Shown: in pieces, positions 39,256-50,520 of the stretch
Layout of the letters: every line of letters begins with the position of its first letter
How positions within the stretch are numbered: the first letter of the stretch is position 1
NCBI RefSeq assembly: GCF_910596095.1
Contig: NC_056536.1
Coordinates: forward strand, 18,275,291-18,339,290
Source: Thunnus maccoyii
Lineage: Eukaryota; Chordata; Actinopteri; Scombriformes; Scombridae
DNA length: 64,000 nucleotides
Direction: 5' to 3'
Notes under the pieces: generated by a model
Told to the model about the DNA's origin: nothing
The model's input: the letters and a program-made list of their open reading frames with translations, nothing else
Database searches by the model: none
Position numbers and translations under genes: made by a program

Positions 39256-42200
39256 ACAGCATGTCCCTCCCTTCCTCTTTCTGTGTCTCTACGCCCCCCC
39301 TCCTTTTTCTCTCCTTCCCTCTTGGCAGCAGTGCCAAAGTGGGCAGGCGGACCGAGGCAAACACAGCACAGGGCAGAGCAGAGGGCGATCCAAAGGCTGG
39401 CGAATTGATTATGTGTATGTTTGTGTTTTGAACTGTCCTGCATCTGTTTATTTGTGTGGTTGTCTCCGTTTTGGTCATACGCAACTGCAAGTAATGTGAG
39501 TCTATTGCGAGTGTGATTTGGAGCTCTTTTTTTTTCTTCTTGTTGTGCACTGTTTGATACTGTGGCTTGTGTGCGTTTTGTGTGTGTGTTATAGGGCTGT
39601 GTGTGAGCAGACGTCCCTCTGTCACCCCGTGTACGGACAGACGCACTCACGCCAGTAGGAGGGGATTGTGGGAAGGGGGTGTAGCTCTCAGAGGGTGTGC
39701 TCAACTCCTCTCTTTTCCCTTCTTCCCGCCATCACGGCCCTCTTCTCCTCCAGTCCTCCGGCCCGCCCGCCGCTCACATACAGGCTCCAGGTATTTTTCT
39801 TTTTTATCCTGCGACACCTCTTCCCATCTATTTCACTGGCCTATAATCTTTGTCCTCCACTTCCTTTCGCCCTATTCTCTGTCCTTCATCACGGTCTTCG
39901 TCCTGTAAACGTGTCTCCCGTCGTCGGTTGCCACGCCGCACTCCGCTCGCCGCCATTTTGGCTCGATGGACATAACAGGAGAAACTTTTCTGGGGCTCAG
40001 AGGGACACCTTGACTCCCTGCTGACCATCTCCTGTCTTTCGCTTCCTTCATCTCTTTCTCTCTTTCCCTGTCCCCCTCTTCCTCTCCCTCTCTGCTCCAG
40101 GACAGCAGGCTCTGACAGGGTGGTAAACAGTCTTTCTGTGGCTTTCCTTACTGAACAGGTGTCTCTTTGTAGACTGGAAGGAGGAAGGACAGGCCTCCTC
40201 GGTTACTTTCTGACCTCAGAGGGTTGACCGAGTCATAGAGCTGTTGTTGTGTTCAGGTCAGTATGAGTTTAGCTGCTGACCAGTGTCGACGGGTTGCACC
40301 CACAGGACAATTGAGACGCTTGGCAGGTCTCTTATCATCCCGAGCTGTTATGATAAGTAATATGAGGGTAATATTTACTTTGTTTCTCATTCCCCTCGCA
40401 CACTGTTTGCACGTTCTTCCACCATGAAAACTCAGCTATGTGGCAGTTGTTTCACAGGAGCATGTGTGTGTGTGCGTGCGTGAGTTTTATCTCCCTGTGA
40501 TCTTTAGGTGTGACAGTTTGTGAAAAGGTGGCAACTGTAATGTTTGTCTTGACACACTAGGTCATAGACTATTGTATATGATACTTTGCACTTCAGAGGA
40601 AACACAAGCAGAAATGAAACCGAGTTAGGTCAAACACAGACGACACTGTAAAGAAAAAGACAGATTGTTTACCAAAAATTGCAGTTTAATGTGCGTTTCC
40701 TTTAGTGTTTTTTTCGCACTTTATCAGTAAGGCTGTTGATTTACTATCACCAGTGTTACCTACCGTCGAAAACTCCCCCAAAAAAAGTAAAAATAAACCG
40801 CTGTATTTATCTGATTGATGTGTATCTTATGTAGCTGCAAGGAAATAAGCTAATTATTCATATTACACTGCGTATTTTGTTGAAAGTCTCATGTCAGAAA
40901 CCAAAACGCCACTTAACCGAAGCAAAATATCATTGTTGCACTCTCCGTTTTAGACAAAACAGGATATGTAAATTCAACGACAACCGATTAGATTGTATAA
41001 TCTACATTTAGAGAGAAAATTTAACACCGATTGAAATGATATGAAATATCAACATTTTGTATGTACAATTAGGAATGTAACCAGACTGCTTATTGTCAGT
41101 ACTGTATCTTGATCTAAATAGGGATTGGTGTTAAGATGGCGCCTTCATGCCACGTGTTTAAGAAACAGAGAATATGGGCAGACCCTTTCAACATACCCCT
41201 CACAATTCGTGGGCTTACTACTCCCAATTCCTCAGCATTAGCCTCTGTCACTTCAGATTGCTCAGTTTTGGCATTAAGAGGCAAATTAATACATTAAAAA
41301 GATGAAAAAGTTTCTAAAAGACAATCTTTTTATGGATATAAACATGTGACAGTGATGAGAGGAAAATGTTAAGAAAGAAGAAGCTGGAAAAAAAAGAGAG
41401 AGAACAAGGGTTACAGAGACAGAAAGAGAGGTAGGGGTGGGAGAGCTCTTTCCCCGCCCCTCTCTTATCCTCAGATGAACTTATCGTGTTGCCTCATAAT
41501 GTTTCTGAGTTTTTCTCCTAGAGGCAGTCAGGCTAACTTCCTGCATTCAGCCTCAACATAGCTGATTGGCTGATATCTCGGCTGACCGGCCGCTGTTTGC
41601 AGCAAGGCAACAGGAAGTTTCTCTTCTCATGCAGGAAGCTGCAGCTGTTTCGTCCTGACATACACCGCTTTGCACTCTTGCACACAGACTCTTTGTATAC
41701 ACGCAGACAAATATGCACGCACACCCGCTTTGAAAGGGCATACCTTTTAAAAGTGTGTTTTGGGTGTATATTCTGTGTGTACATGTGCATGTGTGGCCTG
41801 CTCTATGTGGCATCAGTGAATGCTATAACATGTGGGCGTGTAGCAACATGCCAGGCCAGGCATCTGAGCTATCAGAAACATTTGAAACCATGGTAACCAC
41901 ACATCTCATCAGCACATTAGCAAAAGCATAGACAAGTGGAAAAGAGGAGAAGGGATAGATGAAGAGGAGGAAAGAAATCCGTGATGTATATGGTCTTCAT
42001 TCAGAGGTTTTATAAACACGCTGGAGAGTATAGCTGAACAATTCAGATATTGTCCTCTTTTTACTTTTATCAGCTAATAACTCACATTCTCTTGAAGTAG
42101 TACATTTATGTCGATATATAAAATGCATTCCTAATCTCGTGACGAATTAACCTGAGATGCTTATCTATAAATCTAAAAAACTGAAGATGTACAAAAGCAG

Positions 42201-45200
42201 AATGACTTGCCACCTTTTTAAAATACTGATTATTGAACTTAGCTTCACTTCTACTTGTGTATCTATGTTTGAAATGATTGTTGGACACTGTGATAGTCAA
42301 CACAATGGCTCCTTTATACTCCTGCCTTATCTGGGTCATACTATCTTTTCATCAAGCACGTTGCCCGACATGTTTACCTTGCTCTTATGCCCGTGAGTCC
42401 AACATTTGTGTGCAAAACAGAGATGTTGATGGCAAAGGACTGAAAGTATTTCCATTTAATTAGCATTTAGTAAATCAGGATCAGATAGGTTGAGCTTTTT
42501 CCATGTGTACAGGTCAAGCAACTGTGCTGTGTCTACCAGTGTGTGGTTGCGTGTGAGTACGTGCATTTCTATATGCATGCTTACTTGTGAGCATGTGTCC
42601 TGTGTGTTTGCGGCCGATTAATGAGGATATACAGAACATCAGTGTAGGCACCGTGCCAAGTGGGCACGGAAGAGGCTCATCGCTCTCGTCCTTCGTCCTT
42701 TAATGTAGGAAACAGGCATTCCTCAGGGAATGGGGGAGATAAAAAAGCAGGTACGATAAAATCACCATAGCGCTGTGTAGAGGATAAGCCTACTTTCTCG
42801 TATCTGCCAGATGCCCGGACTCTCTGCAGTACGGCTGGACAAGAGTTAGACAAAACTGGCGCATCCGTTTGGATCTTTTCAACTGTAGGAATTCTTCTTT
42901 CTGCCATTTATTGTGTGGCATACTTCCTCTGCCAACACCAGCTCCCTTACCCCTCCTTCTCTTTGCCCACCATCACCACCTCCTTCCTCCCTCATTGAAA
43001 TTCTGCCTGGTACACAGACACTGCCCATTCTTGGCACAGAGCTCAGAGAGAAAGCAAAGAGAGAGAGAGAGGGAGAAACACACAAGAACCTTTACCAATC
43101 GTCTGGTGCCCCCTCCGTTGTGTCTGTGCCAAGCATTCATCCCGTCTCGCGGACCAAGGGACCAGGCAGTCCAATAGGTATTTCCCTGCCTCTGCTTCCT
43201 GCGAAAAATCTGCTCCAATTCCGAGGAGTTTTGTTGGCAACTGAGTGTGCTGTGTGTGTTTGGGGATTTGCTAATTAATTTGTGTTTACGTCGTTTGCAT
43301 TGGATGAGGAATAAATCCGACGAATGGTGCATCCTTTCACAGTGGGTGAGAGGAAGCTAAGGCCTATTGTTTCCATAGTGTTTTTCATCTTAATTTCCGC
43401 ATGTTTTTTGATTTGTGAAAAATGGTGCGCTTTTTTTTTTCTTTTGGTATGTGTGTGTTTTGATAGCGCAGCAGATTTAGGTTGATGTTGGAATTTTGTA
43501 AAATCTGTATAATAATAAATGAGTAGTAATTCAATTTAGCGGCCATTTTGATTCCACAAAAGTGCAGAATAAGTAGATAGTTTGATCATAACAACTTGCC
43601 TTTTGTGTTTTGTAGGTGTTAGATATGTCTTTTTTAATTTTCTTGAAAGGCCTTCGTACTTGACAGTTGTGGCGATATAGAAAAACATATTGTGGTCGGT
43701 TACAGCAGAGCAGCGTTATCAGAGGGCAAATGAGGACAAGGTCCCTGTTTCTTGGCTTACACAGAATAGCGCTAATGTGAATTTACTACCATTGAGCCAT
43801 AATTCTGCTGTGACAGATGCACAGACAGACTGTCTGATAGAAAGATGAGATTAACTAAATGGGCCACATTTCTTCCTTTTCTTGTCTTTTCTTCAGCTTC
43901 TGTCAGCTGCCCCACTGACTTGTGGCACTTTTATTTTCGAGCTGTTGACAGAGAAAATGATTTGCCCGAGAGGAGCCATGTGTGCCCCTTTTATGTGCCA
44001 CAGACAAAGTCCACCATCACAGACAACAGCGCCCAATAGAGCTCACATGACTGACCGAGTTTGGCCTCAGTGTTTCCAAAACAGTCTGGAATTGTTCACG
44101 GAACAGGATGCCAATTTTTACAATTAACCCAGAAGCACAGAATTCCCCACAAGCATTTAATGTTTTCATTCGAGGCCAGGCTCAGATGTCCTGTTAAATC
44201 TTCATTAATTTGACCCATTTCCCCACAGTACACTATGTTATATCACTATTAGTCTGTTTCTCCCGAATACAGCGCCAGTCAGGGGACGATTCTTGGCAAC
44301 CAAACAGAGCTTGTAGATCTGTCACTGGCATGGTGGCAGAGTTGGGCATCATGCCAACACACCCCCACCCCCCTACTGTCTGTCTGGTCTTCTGTAATCA
44401 GACTAGCAGGGTCTACTGCATGCTAACTATGGGCTGGTCTGGACCAAGTCTCTGGGGTCGGGGCTGTATGCTAATTTATGCAAGTAGCATACCTCCTAAC
44501 CCTTTCTCTCTCTATTTGAGGCCCAGGTCTGGCATTAGTCTGGCACTCATTAACCCTTCAGTTGCTGCCATGTTAACCTGCTGGACCATCCTGACCTTTA
44601 TACTGTAAAGGTTTAGCAGGATGAACAACGGGTTTCTTTGTGAAATGAATAAAAGTTTAAGAGACAAAAATACTTTCTGCTTGTACAGTGAGAGTGCCTT
44701 AGAGGTTTTTTTTATCAAACCAAAAATGTTGCTGGTATCAGTAAAATCACAGGGACATTTTCTCTGTGAACTTTCCAGCTGTCTGATAAGTAATGTTAGA
44801 GTTTCTCTCCCACTCAGTACCTGAGATAGTGTGCTGTCTGCGTCTGTTGGCTTCCTCTCCAAGCTTGGCACAAGATTGATTCTCCATCACTCTCAATAGA
44901 ACAGCCGCTCTTCCTTCATCAAGAGACAGCAGACTCAGAAAAAAAACCCTGAAAGGTAGACCGTACAATGTTTTTAAGCAGACCTAAAATGGCCGATATG
45001 CAAGACGCCATTTTGTGTTTCCTTGTTTTGTTTTGGGGGGCAGAATCCCAGCCTTGTATTCAATCAGAGGCAGCTGGTGGCAGCCATATTTGCAGGCATC
45101 TGTGTGTGTACCTCCGTCTGAGAAGCAGCAGCCAGCCTACACAGGGATAGCCCACTGGAATGAGCTCAGTTTTTGGCAAAAACGGAAACGAATTCCTGGC

Positions 45201-45810
45201 ACAGAGTCGAGCAGCTTTTTTTCTCTTTCGATCACATGCCAGAGTCTCAGGAAGCCAGTGAGTTGTTTGTTGGGCTTTCACACATTAGTGCTCTCACTTT
45301 TCGATGTCTGCTTACCGTTAAATTATTTGTCTTTGATTTATTTTAATGGAACGGATATCTCGAAGACATTCAGTGCCGCAACAAAAAAAGCTTGGTTGAT
45401 TGGTGAGGATGTGCCAATAAGCCAAATCTCTGAGGCTCTTCTTTTGTTAAGGAGTGATAAACATTTCTTAAAATATTGGCAGTTTAAGACTTGTTGTTTT
45501 CAGCCATAAGTCGTGATTTTGAACCATTTCCAAGAACCGATTTAAACGACAACAAAGTCAGACAGGGATAAAACCAAAATACGATTACTCTCCTTTCTGC
45601 AGGGATTGAATTTGAACACATCGATCAAAAATGTCACGTAAATATACACTTCAAAATTGGCCATCCTTCACACCCTATCCAGTTTTATCTTGCATGTATT
45701 TTATAGAGAAGACTAGTTAATTAAGATAACCCTCTCTGTCTTTTCTTCTTTGTACCATTGCAGGAGTGTTACCTTTGTGGATCTTTGATGCTGAAGCAAC
45801 GTGGATGCTG

Positions 45811-45901
45811 TCCTTGGGGCTGAGGTAGTAGATTGAATAGTTGTGGGGTTTTGTAACCTCTTTTTGAGATAACTATACAATCTACTGTCTTTCCCAAGGA
45901 G
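45811..45901 (+). ncRNA. let-7k: let-7 microRNA precursor (let-7k type)
   Basis: The 5p arm starts at 45821 with the seed TGAGGTAGTAG and continues ATTGAATAGTT (22 nt, to 45842). The 3p arm CTATACAATCTACTGTCTTT starts at 45873, and flanks CCTTGGGG / CCCAAGG close the stem. let-7 family RNAs repress heterochronic targets such as lin-28, lin-41 and Ras-type genes. The A at mature position 16, where let-7f has U, is the feature recorded for let-7k; the 3p arm has A opposite it, leaving an A:A mismatch. Certain as let-7; the subtype letter rests on that base. Confidence 0.93.
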
Positions 45902-46058
45902 ACAGCTGAGTCAGCCACTCACCGACTGTCATCTCCAGATGGGCAATCATGCCGTCCAGTCAAAACATACGCTTGCAGCAATCAACATAATGAATTGTGA
46001 CAAGCAGTGTTTTTGCCAGAACAGGTTTATTAGGTGGGGTGTGTTTAATTTGGGCTCT

Positions 46059-46147
46059 GTCAGGGTGAGGTAGTAGGTTGTATAGTTTGGTGGGTGGGAC
46101 CGCACCCTGCTCAGGTGATAACTATACAGTCTATTGCCTTCCCTGAG
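46059..46147 (+). ncRNA. let-7a: let-7 microRNA precursor (let-7a/let-7j mature sequence)
   Basis: The mature 5p arm (46066-46087) starts TGAGGTAGTAGGTTGTATAG and is identical to let-7a. The 3p arm, CTATACAGTCTATTGCCTTC, starts at 46122, and CAGGG / CCCTG closes the stem. It lies 245 bp after the let-7k-type mature start, so the two are probably cut from one primary transcript. The same mature sequence is called let-7j in the bird let-7j/let-7k pair, which this cluster resembles. Confidence 0.95.
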
Positions 46148-46201
46148 GGGCTCACTGAACACTCGTGAATATTCAACACACTGTCCCGTCTAAATATCAC
46201 A

Positions 46202-46207
46202 TTTATT
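46202..46207 (-). terminator. candidate polyadenylation signal of the adenosine receptor gene
   Basis: AATAAA on the minus strand about 550 nt after the receptor stop codon and about 55 bp from the let-7a hairpin. Confidence 0.4.
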
Positions 46208-46757
46208 ATTCGATATTACAAAAAAAGGAGCAGGTACATACGTGCTGGAAAGGATTAGTGTTGAACTGATTGAACCTGTCGCATGACTAACCTAAAAATA
46301 TGTACATGTCAATAAAGTCGTACTTGCCTCAAATCAGTTGTCCAAGATGTTGAGTTCTTGAAATTGTTTGTTAGTCGCCCAGTATGATTCTGATGGTTTC
46401 ATGGTTTGTGTACAACAGCACCTTGAGTTTGTTAGTCTAGAGACCCCTCTAGTGGAGACACAGGAGATAGCTTTGACTAGAGGAAAGTTTGCAGAAAGGG
46501 GGTAGTCAACCGTATGCCATGGCACACCAAGAGTGTGCAGGTTTTAATTCAAAGCAAACACTACAAGTATGGTTTTCACAAATTCAAACACTCACTGGGT
46601 GCCTGCATTTCCTCAGCCTTACATGGTTATATGTAATAAAGCATTAAATGACTGTTTGATTGTGTGAGTGTGGAAAACATTTGACACAATTTCCCATGAA
46701 CTCAAATCTCAAACATCCTTGACTTAAAACGTCCGTGTGGATCTTTGTTTTGTGGTG

Positions 46758-46969
46758 TTATGGTGTAGCCCTCCCTCCTGATCCACACGTCTCTGTATGA
46801 TTGGTTCGGTGGCCTGTACTTGATCGGCGAACTTGCTTGTCCCCATGGCAACTGTTTAGCCTCATCAGGAAGCGACTCCATATTTGACTGTAGGCCTGTT
46901 GGATTTTTGGGATGCGGTAAGCATAGACTACGGGGTTGACAGCTGAGTTGGCATGAGACAGAAGAATAC
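46758..46969 (-). CDS. adenosine receptor coding exon 3 (TM7 and tail)
   Basis: 212 nt, acceptor TTTTCCAG, beginning GTATTC. With the last base of exon 2 it restores 'GILLSHANS'. It ends in a Ser/Thr-containing cytoplasmic tail and a stop at 46760-46758. Confidence 0.88.
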
Positions 46970-48065
46970 CTGGAAAATTTGGATGTGTTACTGTTAGACT
47001 TATATTCACTGTAACTGAAATTGCAAAATACATATAAAAAAAATCATAAGAATGGAGCAACTATGCAAACCAATCTTTAAACATAAAAACAAATAACTGC
47101 AGAATATGTAAGGAGAAGAAAAGCTACAGTCACCTGCCTGTGTATAGTGTCCCCTGCGTGACAGCTTGAGGACCATGAAACAGCAGCAGACAGTTCATCA
47201 GGTGCAGAGGAATCCAGCAGCTGGCAAACAAAATGAGAACCAGAGCCAGGGAGCAGGCCAGCCTCCTCTCCCTGAGCAGAGAGGCCTGGGCTTGAGGACT
47301 GCTGTCCTTTAGACGGCCCTGCAGGCTCCAGAAGATTCGCATGTAGAGGAGGGTCATGACCAGCAGGGGCGCCATGACACATCCCAGGAAGTTGAAGTAA
47401 ACCATGAAAGGAAGGGAGATAACAGAGAGGAAGGTGCAGGATGGAGAAATGAAGGAAGAGGAAGATGTATTTGTGGAATCAGATGGTAGAGTGGAGTAGT
47501 TGTGCCAGCCAAACAGTGGGGTGAACCCCAGCAGACAGGAAAGTATCCAGCACACAGACACTGCCAAACATGTTCGCTTCTGTGTGGCCATTGCTTTGTA
47601 TCTGAGGATGAGTGATTAAGAAGAAAGAGGGAATGAAAGAAGATTATTTCAACAAAACAAGTGAGGATGTGTTGTATATTGCTTTTCTTCCTGTAAACAA
47701 GTGTTTCATAGTGAGTGCATGGCTCACCTGTGCGGCGTGTGTAACCGAAGGTATCGATCAACAGCGATAGCTAGCAGGGACAGCACAGAGGCCTGCGTCA
47801 GCACGAGGACGACACAGCTGAGAAACAGGCACAGGTCAGGGGTCAGATTCACCCAGCCATCCAACAGTACAGCCAGGGGCACTGCGGCCACACCCACCAG
47901 GAAGTCTGCCACTGCCAAGGAAACCAGGAAGCAGAACGTTGGCTCCCGAAGGGAATCCCGTATGCCGACACACACTGCACACACGACCAATGTATTGCCA
48001 AGGCTACAGGCCGCAGCAATCAGCACTTCTAGTACTGTGTAAGCCACCCAACTCCATTCAGCCAT
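46758..48065 (-). CDS. adenosine receptor, A1/A3-type GPCR, complete (three coding exons)
   Basis: Adenosine receptors are plasma-membrane GPCRs; A1 and A3 couple to Gi/o. Joined exons give 337 residues with seven hydrophobic segments. Visible family marks: 'CFLVSLAVADFLVG' in TM2, 'LLAIAVDRYLRL' with DRY at 103-105, 'WILSCLLGFTPLFGWHNYS' in TM4/ECL2, 'MVYFNFLGCVMAPLL' in TM5, 'CWIPLHLMNCLLLF' in TM6 (with the ligand-binding Asn), and 'GILLSHANSAVNPVVYAYRI' in TM7 (His273, NPxxY 279-283). TM7 and the 'SCTFLSV' loop look A3-like; TM2-TM5 look A1-like, so I leave the subtype open. The start ATG is 48065-48063. The first intron, after DRY, is the family's usual one; the second, in TM7, is extra. 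Confidence 0.92.
47138..47601 (-). CDS. adenosine receptor coding exon 2 (TM4-TM6)
   Basis: 464 nt, acceptor CATCCTCAG. It ends ACAG before GCAGGT, a GC donor. A normal GT donor four bases further on would shift the frame and destroy TM7. Confidence 0.85.
47728..48065 (-). CDS. adenosine receptor coding exon 1 (TM1-TM3)
   Basis: 338 nt from ATG to CACAG before GTGAGC. It ends inside the codon for Arg113 of 'LHTPHR'. This is the conserved intron position of vertebrate adenosine receptors. Confidence 0.93.
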
Positions 48066-48449
48066 CACTGATGATGGGGACCAGAGACGACAGAGAAACT
48101 ACAAAGTTTGATAGCACAGGTGTCCTTGAAGGTTGTGGACAGGTGTAATGGATTCCACAGTGAGGTCCAACATAATCCTTGTGTCTGTTGTTCAGATACC
48201 GTATTGCTGCTTTCAGCCTGTGGCTTCAAATGACCAGAAAAGCATTGAGCAGATGCTTTTTATATGCAAACATGCATGCGCCTCTGTGCACACACAACAA
48301 CAGGCGTGCACTCCATGGAGACACCATCTGTTTTTCATTAGCTAGTGAAACTCCCCTCCTCACCCTAATAAATATGCCTCAGTAGCCTCGGTTGAAGGCT
48401 TCTGGAGGAGCCATGTCACATTTTTCACACAACAGGTGTGTTTGGTATT
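48066..48449. other. 5' flank of the adenosine receptor gene
   Basis: The 5'UTR and promoter are probably here on the minus strand. No clear TATA box or CpG island was seen. Start site unknown. Confidence 0.35.
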
Positions 48450-48535
48450 GTCAGTGGTGGAAGAAGTACTTAATAAAGTAACTTTAAATAACAATCTTGA
48501 AGATTTTCATTTAAATAAATGTCTATTAAGTATGG
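48450..48535. repeat. terminal fragment of the AGTACTT-type hAT-like repeat
   Basis: It begins CAGTGGTGGAAGAAGTACTT, the canonical terminus of the family, and is then lost against the large element that starts near 48541. A further piece of the same family lies at 54105-54490. Confidence 0.55.
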
Positions 48536-48540
48536 AGCCC

Positions 48541-48655
48541 TCAAATTACGAATCCATGCCCACAGATTTGTAAACTGTACCCTCGAATTACACATCCATG
48601 CCCACGGATTTGTAAACCATGCTCTCTCATTACGAATCCATGCCCATGGGTTTGG
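48541..48655. repeat. tandem repeat of about 42 bp, 2.7 copies
   Basis: Units contain 'tacgaatccatgccca' followed by 'gatttgtaaac'. Copies start near 48547, 48589 and 48631. An inverted, diverged counterpart with 'ggattcataatc' and 'tttgtaaacc' lies at 53565-53680. Confidence 0.7.
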
Positions 48656-49114
48656 GCGGAACCAGTGCTGGGGATTTTCAAAGTAAACGCATCAAGTTTT
48701 TTGGAGACACATTGAGCCGCTGCAGCCATTTAAGTGAGTCAATTTTATGTGTTTGTGGTCTTGTTGTGTGCATGACTTTATTGAGTTAACCTCTACAACC
48801 AAACACCGTTTAAATTGTTTACTTGCCCATCAGCGTAGCTAACTGTTAGCAGAAGATAATCAATGCTAGCAATGCTAATTGTTTTGTAGGTAAACTAGCT
48901 AGCTGTTGTGGCTAACAAATTGCTGTTGTATGCTAACGTTACTTTATTATTATCAACTGTTTTTCACCTCATTTGGATATTTGCTCATCTTAGTCTATGT
49001 GAAATGTCTACACTTATGATAGAAGTGAGTTAACCAGACCCTCTCCCCTATATATGTAAGGATTAGGGGTGTTTTGAAATGCATTTTTAATTTATGAAGT
49101 TATAGTGTGGTCTT

Positions 49115-49226
49115 TACGGAAGAGGATTAGGGCCATATCTGAAACATTTATTTGAGTTCAGAGTTTAAAATCTGACTTAAATCTCAGAACTCTATTAAAT
49201 TTTTTATGTGGCCCTAATCTTCCGTA
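49115..49226. mobile_element. hairpin MITE of 112 bp
   Basis: Ends TACGGAAGAGGATTAGGGCC and its near-perfect inverse '...ggccctaatcttccgta' are flanked by the direct repeat GGTCTT. The opposite arm of the host element lacks this insert, which confirms an insertion and its borders. Confidence 0.75.
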
Positions 49227-49599
49227 GGTCTTTGTGTTCACAAATGTCTATATTACCCGCACTGTTTGTGCATGCAGACTACAAAGTAAATAAATGTTCT
49301 AAATAATATAATAAATGTCATGTGTCCCTATTGGACAGGTGTGGGTCCACCATGGGTAGGCGGATGTATAAATTCACCCTATGACTGCACCAGAGTAAAT
49401 AGCCTGGGGGAAACTAGAAGCTGGTAAATGGAGAGCAGAGTCTGTCATTTAGACAGTAACATATTTAGGTTGTTTTGGCTGCAGCACATTTGATTTGAAA
49501 TTAAACAATGACTGAAACAAAAGTGCTGACTTGGTTTTAAGTGGTTTTATTGTGTTCACATCCATACCAGGTGAACAGTGAAGCACCTGCAGCCCCCTT

Positions 49600-49830
49600 T
49601 TTTTAGGTAGTCTGCCACTTTTAGGACAATGCCGGAGGAGGACAATCCTAAATATACAGCAAATGCAGCCAGGGAGTTTTTTATGACTCAGCAGTGGGAT
49701 GTTCTCGACTGGCATTGTCATTCACCTGACCTCAGTCCAGCTGAGCAGGTGTACCACTCCCTGAAAAACAGACCAAAGGCAAAAGTCCAGTTTGCAGTTC
49801 AGGTCTGGCAGAGAGGGAAGATATAAGTGT
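49600..49830 (+). pseudogene. Tc1/mariner transposase fragment
   Basis: A peptide with 'DNPKYTANAAREFF' and 'WDVLDWHCHSPDLSPAEQVY' corresponds to 'DPKHTA...W...[12 protein letters not shown]' around the second and third catalytic residues of Tc1-like transposases. The Pro-Ser of WPSQ is changed and upstream parts are missing. It is an inactive fossil. Confidence 0.75.
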
Positions 49831-50249
49831 CCTCAGGGATCACAGACTTCAGACAGTCAATGACTGAAAATAGTTTGACACCAAATATTATATATCATGA
49901 CTTAAGTTTTTTTTAATTGGTCAAATGATCTTTGGTTCACTAAAATTGGAAAACTTTAGTTAAAAGTAAAAACTAAAGCTACAATTCCTACACTGTTCAT
50001 CAGTGGATGTAAACACCATCAAAGTAAAGAGGAAAGATTAACCTCATAGTCATTTATTTTCTTTATCTAAGCAAAACATTTTCTTTTATTACAGAGTTTC
50101 CAGAGGACCAGAGTGGAGAGCTTGTAAGACACCAGGGAAGACAGCTGTGGATGGAGTGTTGCTCATCTGGAATGCTTTTGCTGGGGTTTCATATCTGCTG
50201 TCTGAGTCTCTAACTGTACCTACCAAGACTGGCTTTCACAGTGAAACAT

Positions 50250-50520
50250 ATACTCACCAAGCACTTTATTAGGAACACCTGTACAATCTAATGTAATCCT
50301 ATACAACAGCTCTGTCTTAAATTCTTCTATGAAGCCTATACATATTCTGTCCAACCTGAGGGTGTGGACAAAATATTAGGAACTCTTTTCTATATAATGC
50401 ACTCCAGCACACCACCCACTGCAAATTTAATTGAATTTAAGCACTCTCCTTACATTTTATGGATGATTAGAAGAGATGGTCAATCTTTATACAGTTGATG
50501 TACAAATGTATTAATTATTC
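50250..50520. repeat. dispersed repeat, 'caagcactttattaggaac' family
   Basis: It begins 'actcaccaagcactttatta' and continues 'ggaacacctgtacaatcta', a sequence found at the start of a widespread fish repeat. Recognised from memory. Confidence 0.4.

Larger units (their letters stand above)
37030..45763. other. region upstream of the let-7 pair, possible host transcript body
   Basis: No protein-coding exon was recognised in 8.7 kb. Several splice-like sites occur on the plus strand (for example 'gacagtaagtc' near 38808 and 'ctcttggcag' near 39330), and a CpG-bearing pyrimidine-rich segment lies around 39,700-40,000. A let-7 host RNA could start within this stretch, but its exons cannot be fixed from sequence alone. 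Confidence 0.3.
45764..46335 (+). ncRNA. candidate terminal exon of the let-7 host RNA
   Basis: A good acceptor (pyrimidine tract then 'ccattgcag') ends at 45763. The segment then carries both let-7 hairpins and reaches AATAAA at 46311-46316. There is no long reading frame. This fits a long non-coding primary microRNA transcript. It would overlap the 3' end of the convergent adenosine receptor gene. Confidence 0.45.

Noticed and set aside
39129-39704. Open frame of 191 codons on the minus strand
   Set aside because: It spans a CT microsatellite and translates to an Arg/Glu-rich low-complexity protein; length comes from repeat sequence, with no domain or splice context.
47077-47382. Frames overlapping the adenosine receptor exon 2 on the minus strand
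   Set aside because: Shifted reading of a well-supported receptor exon.
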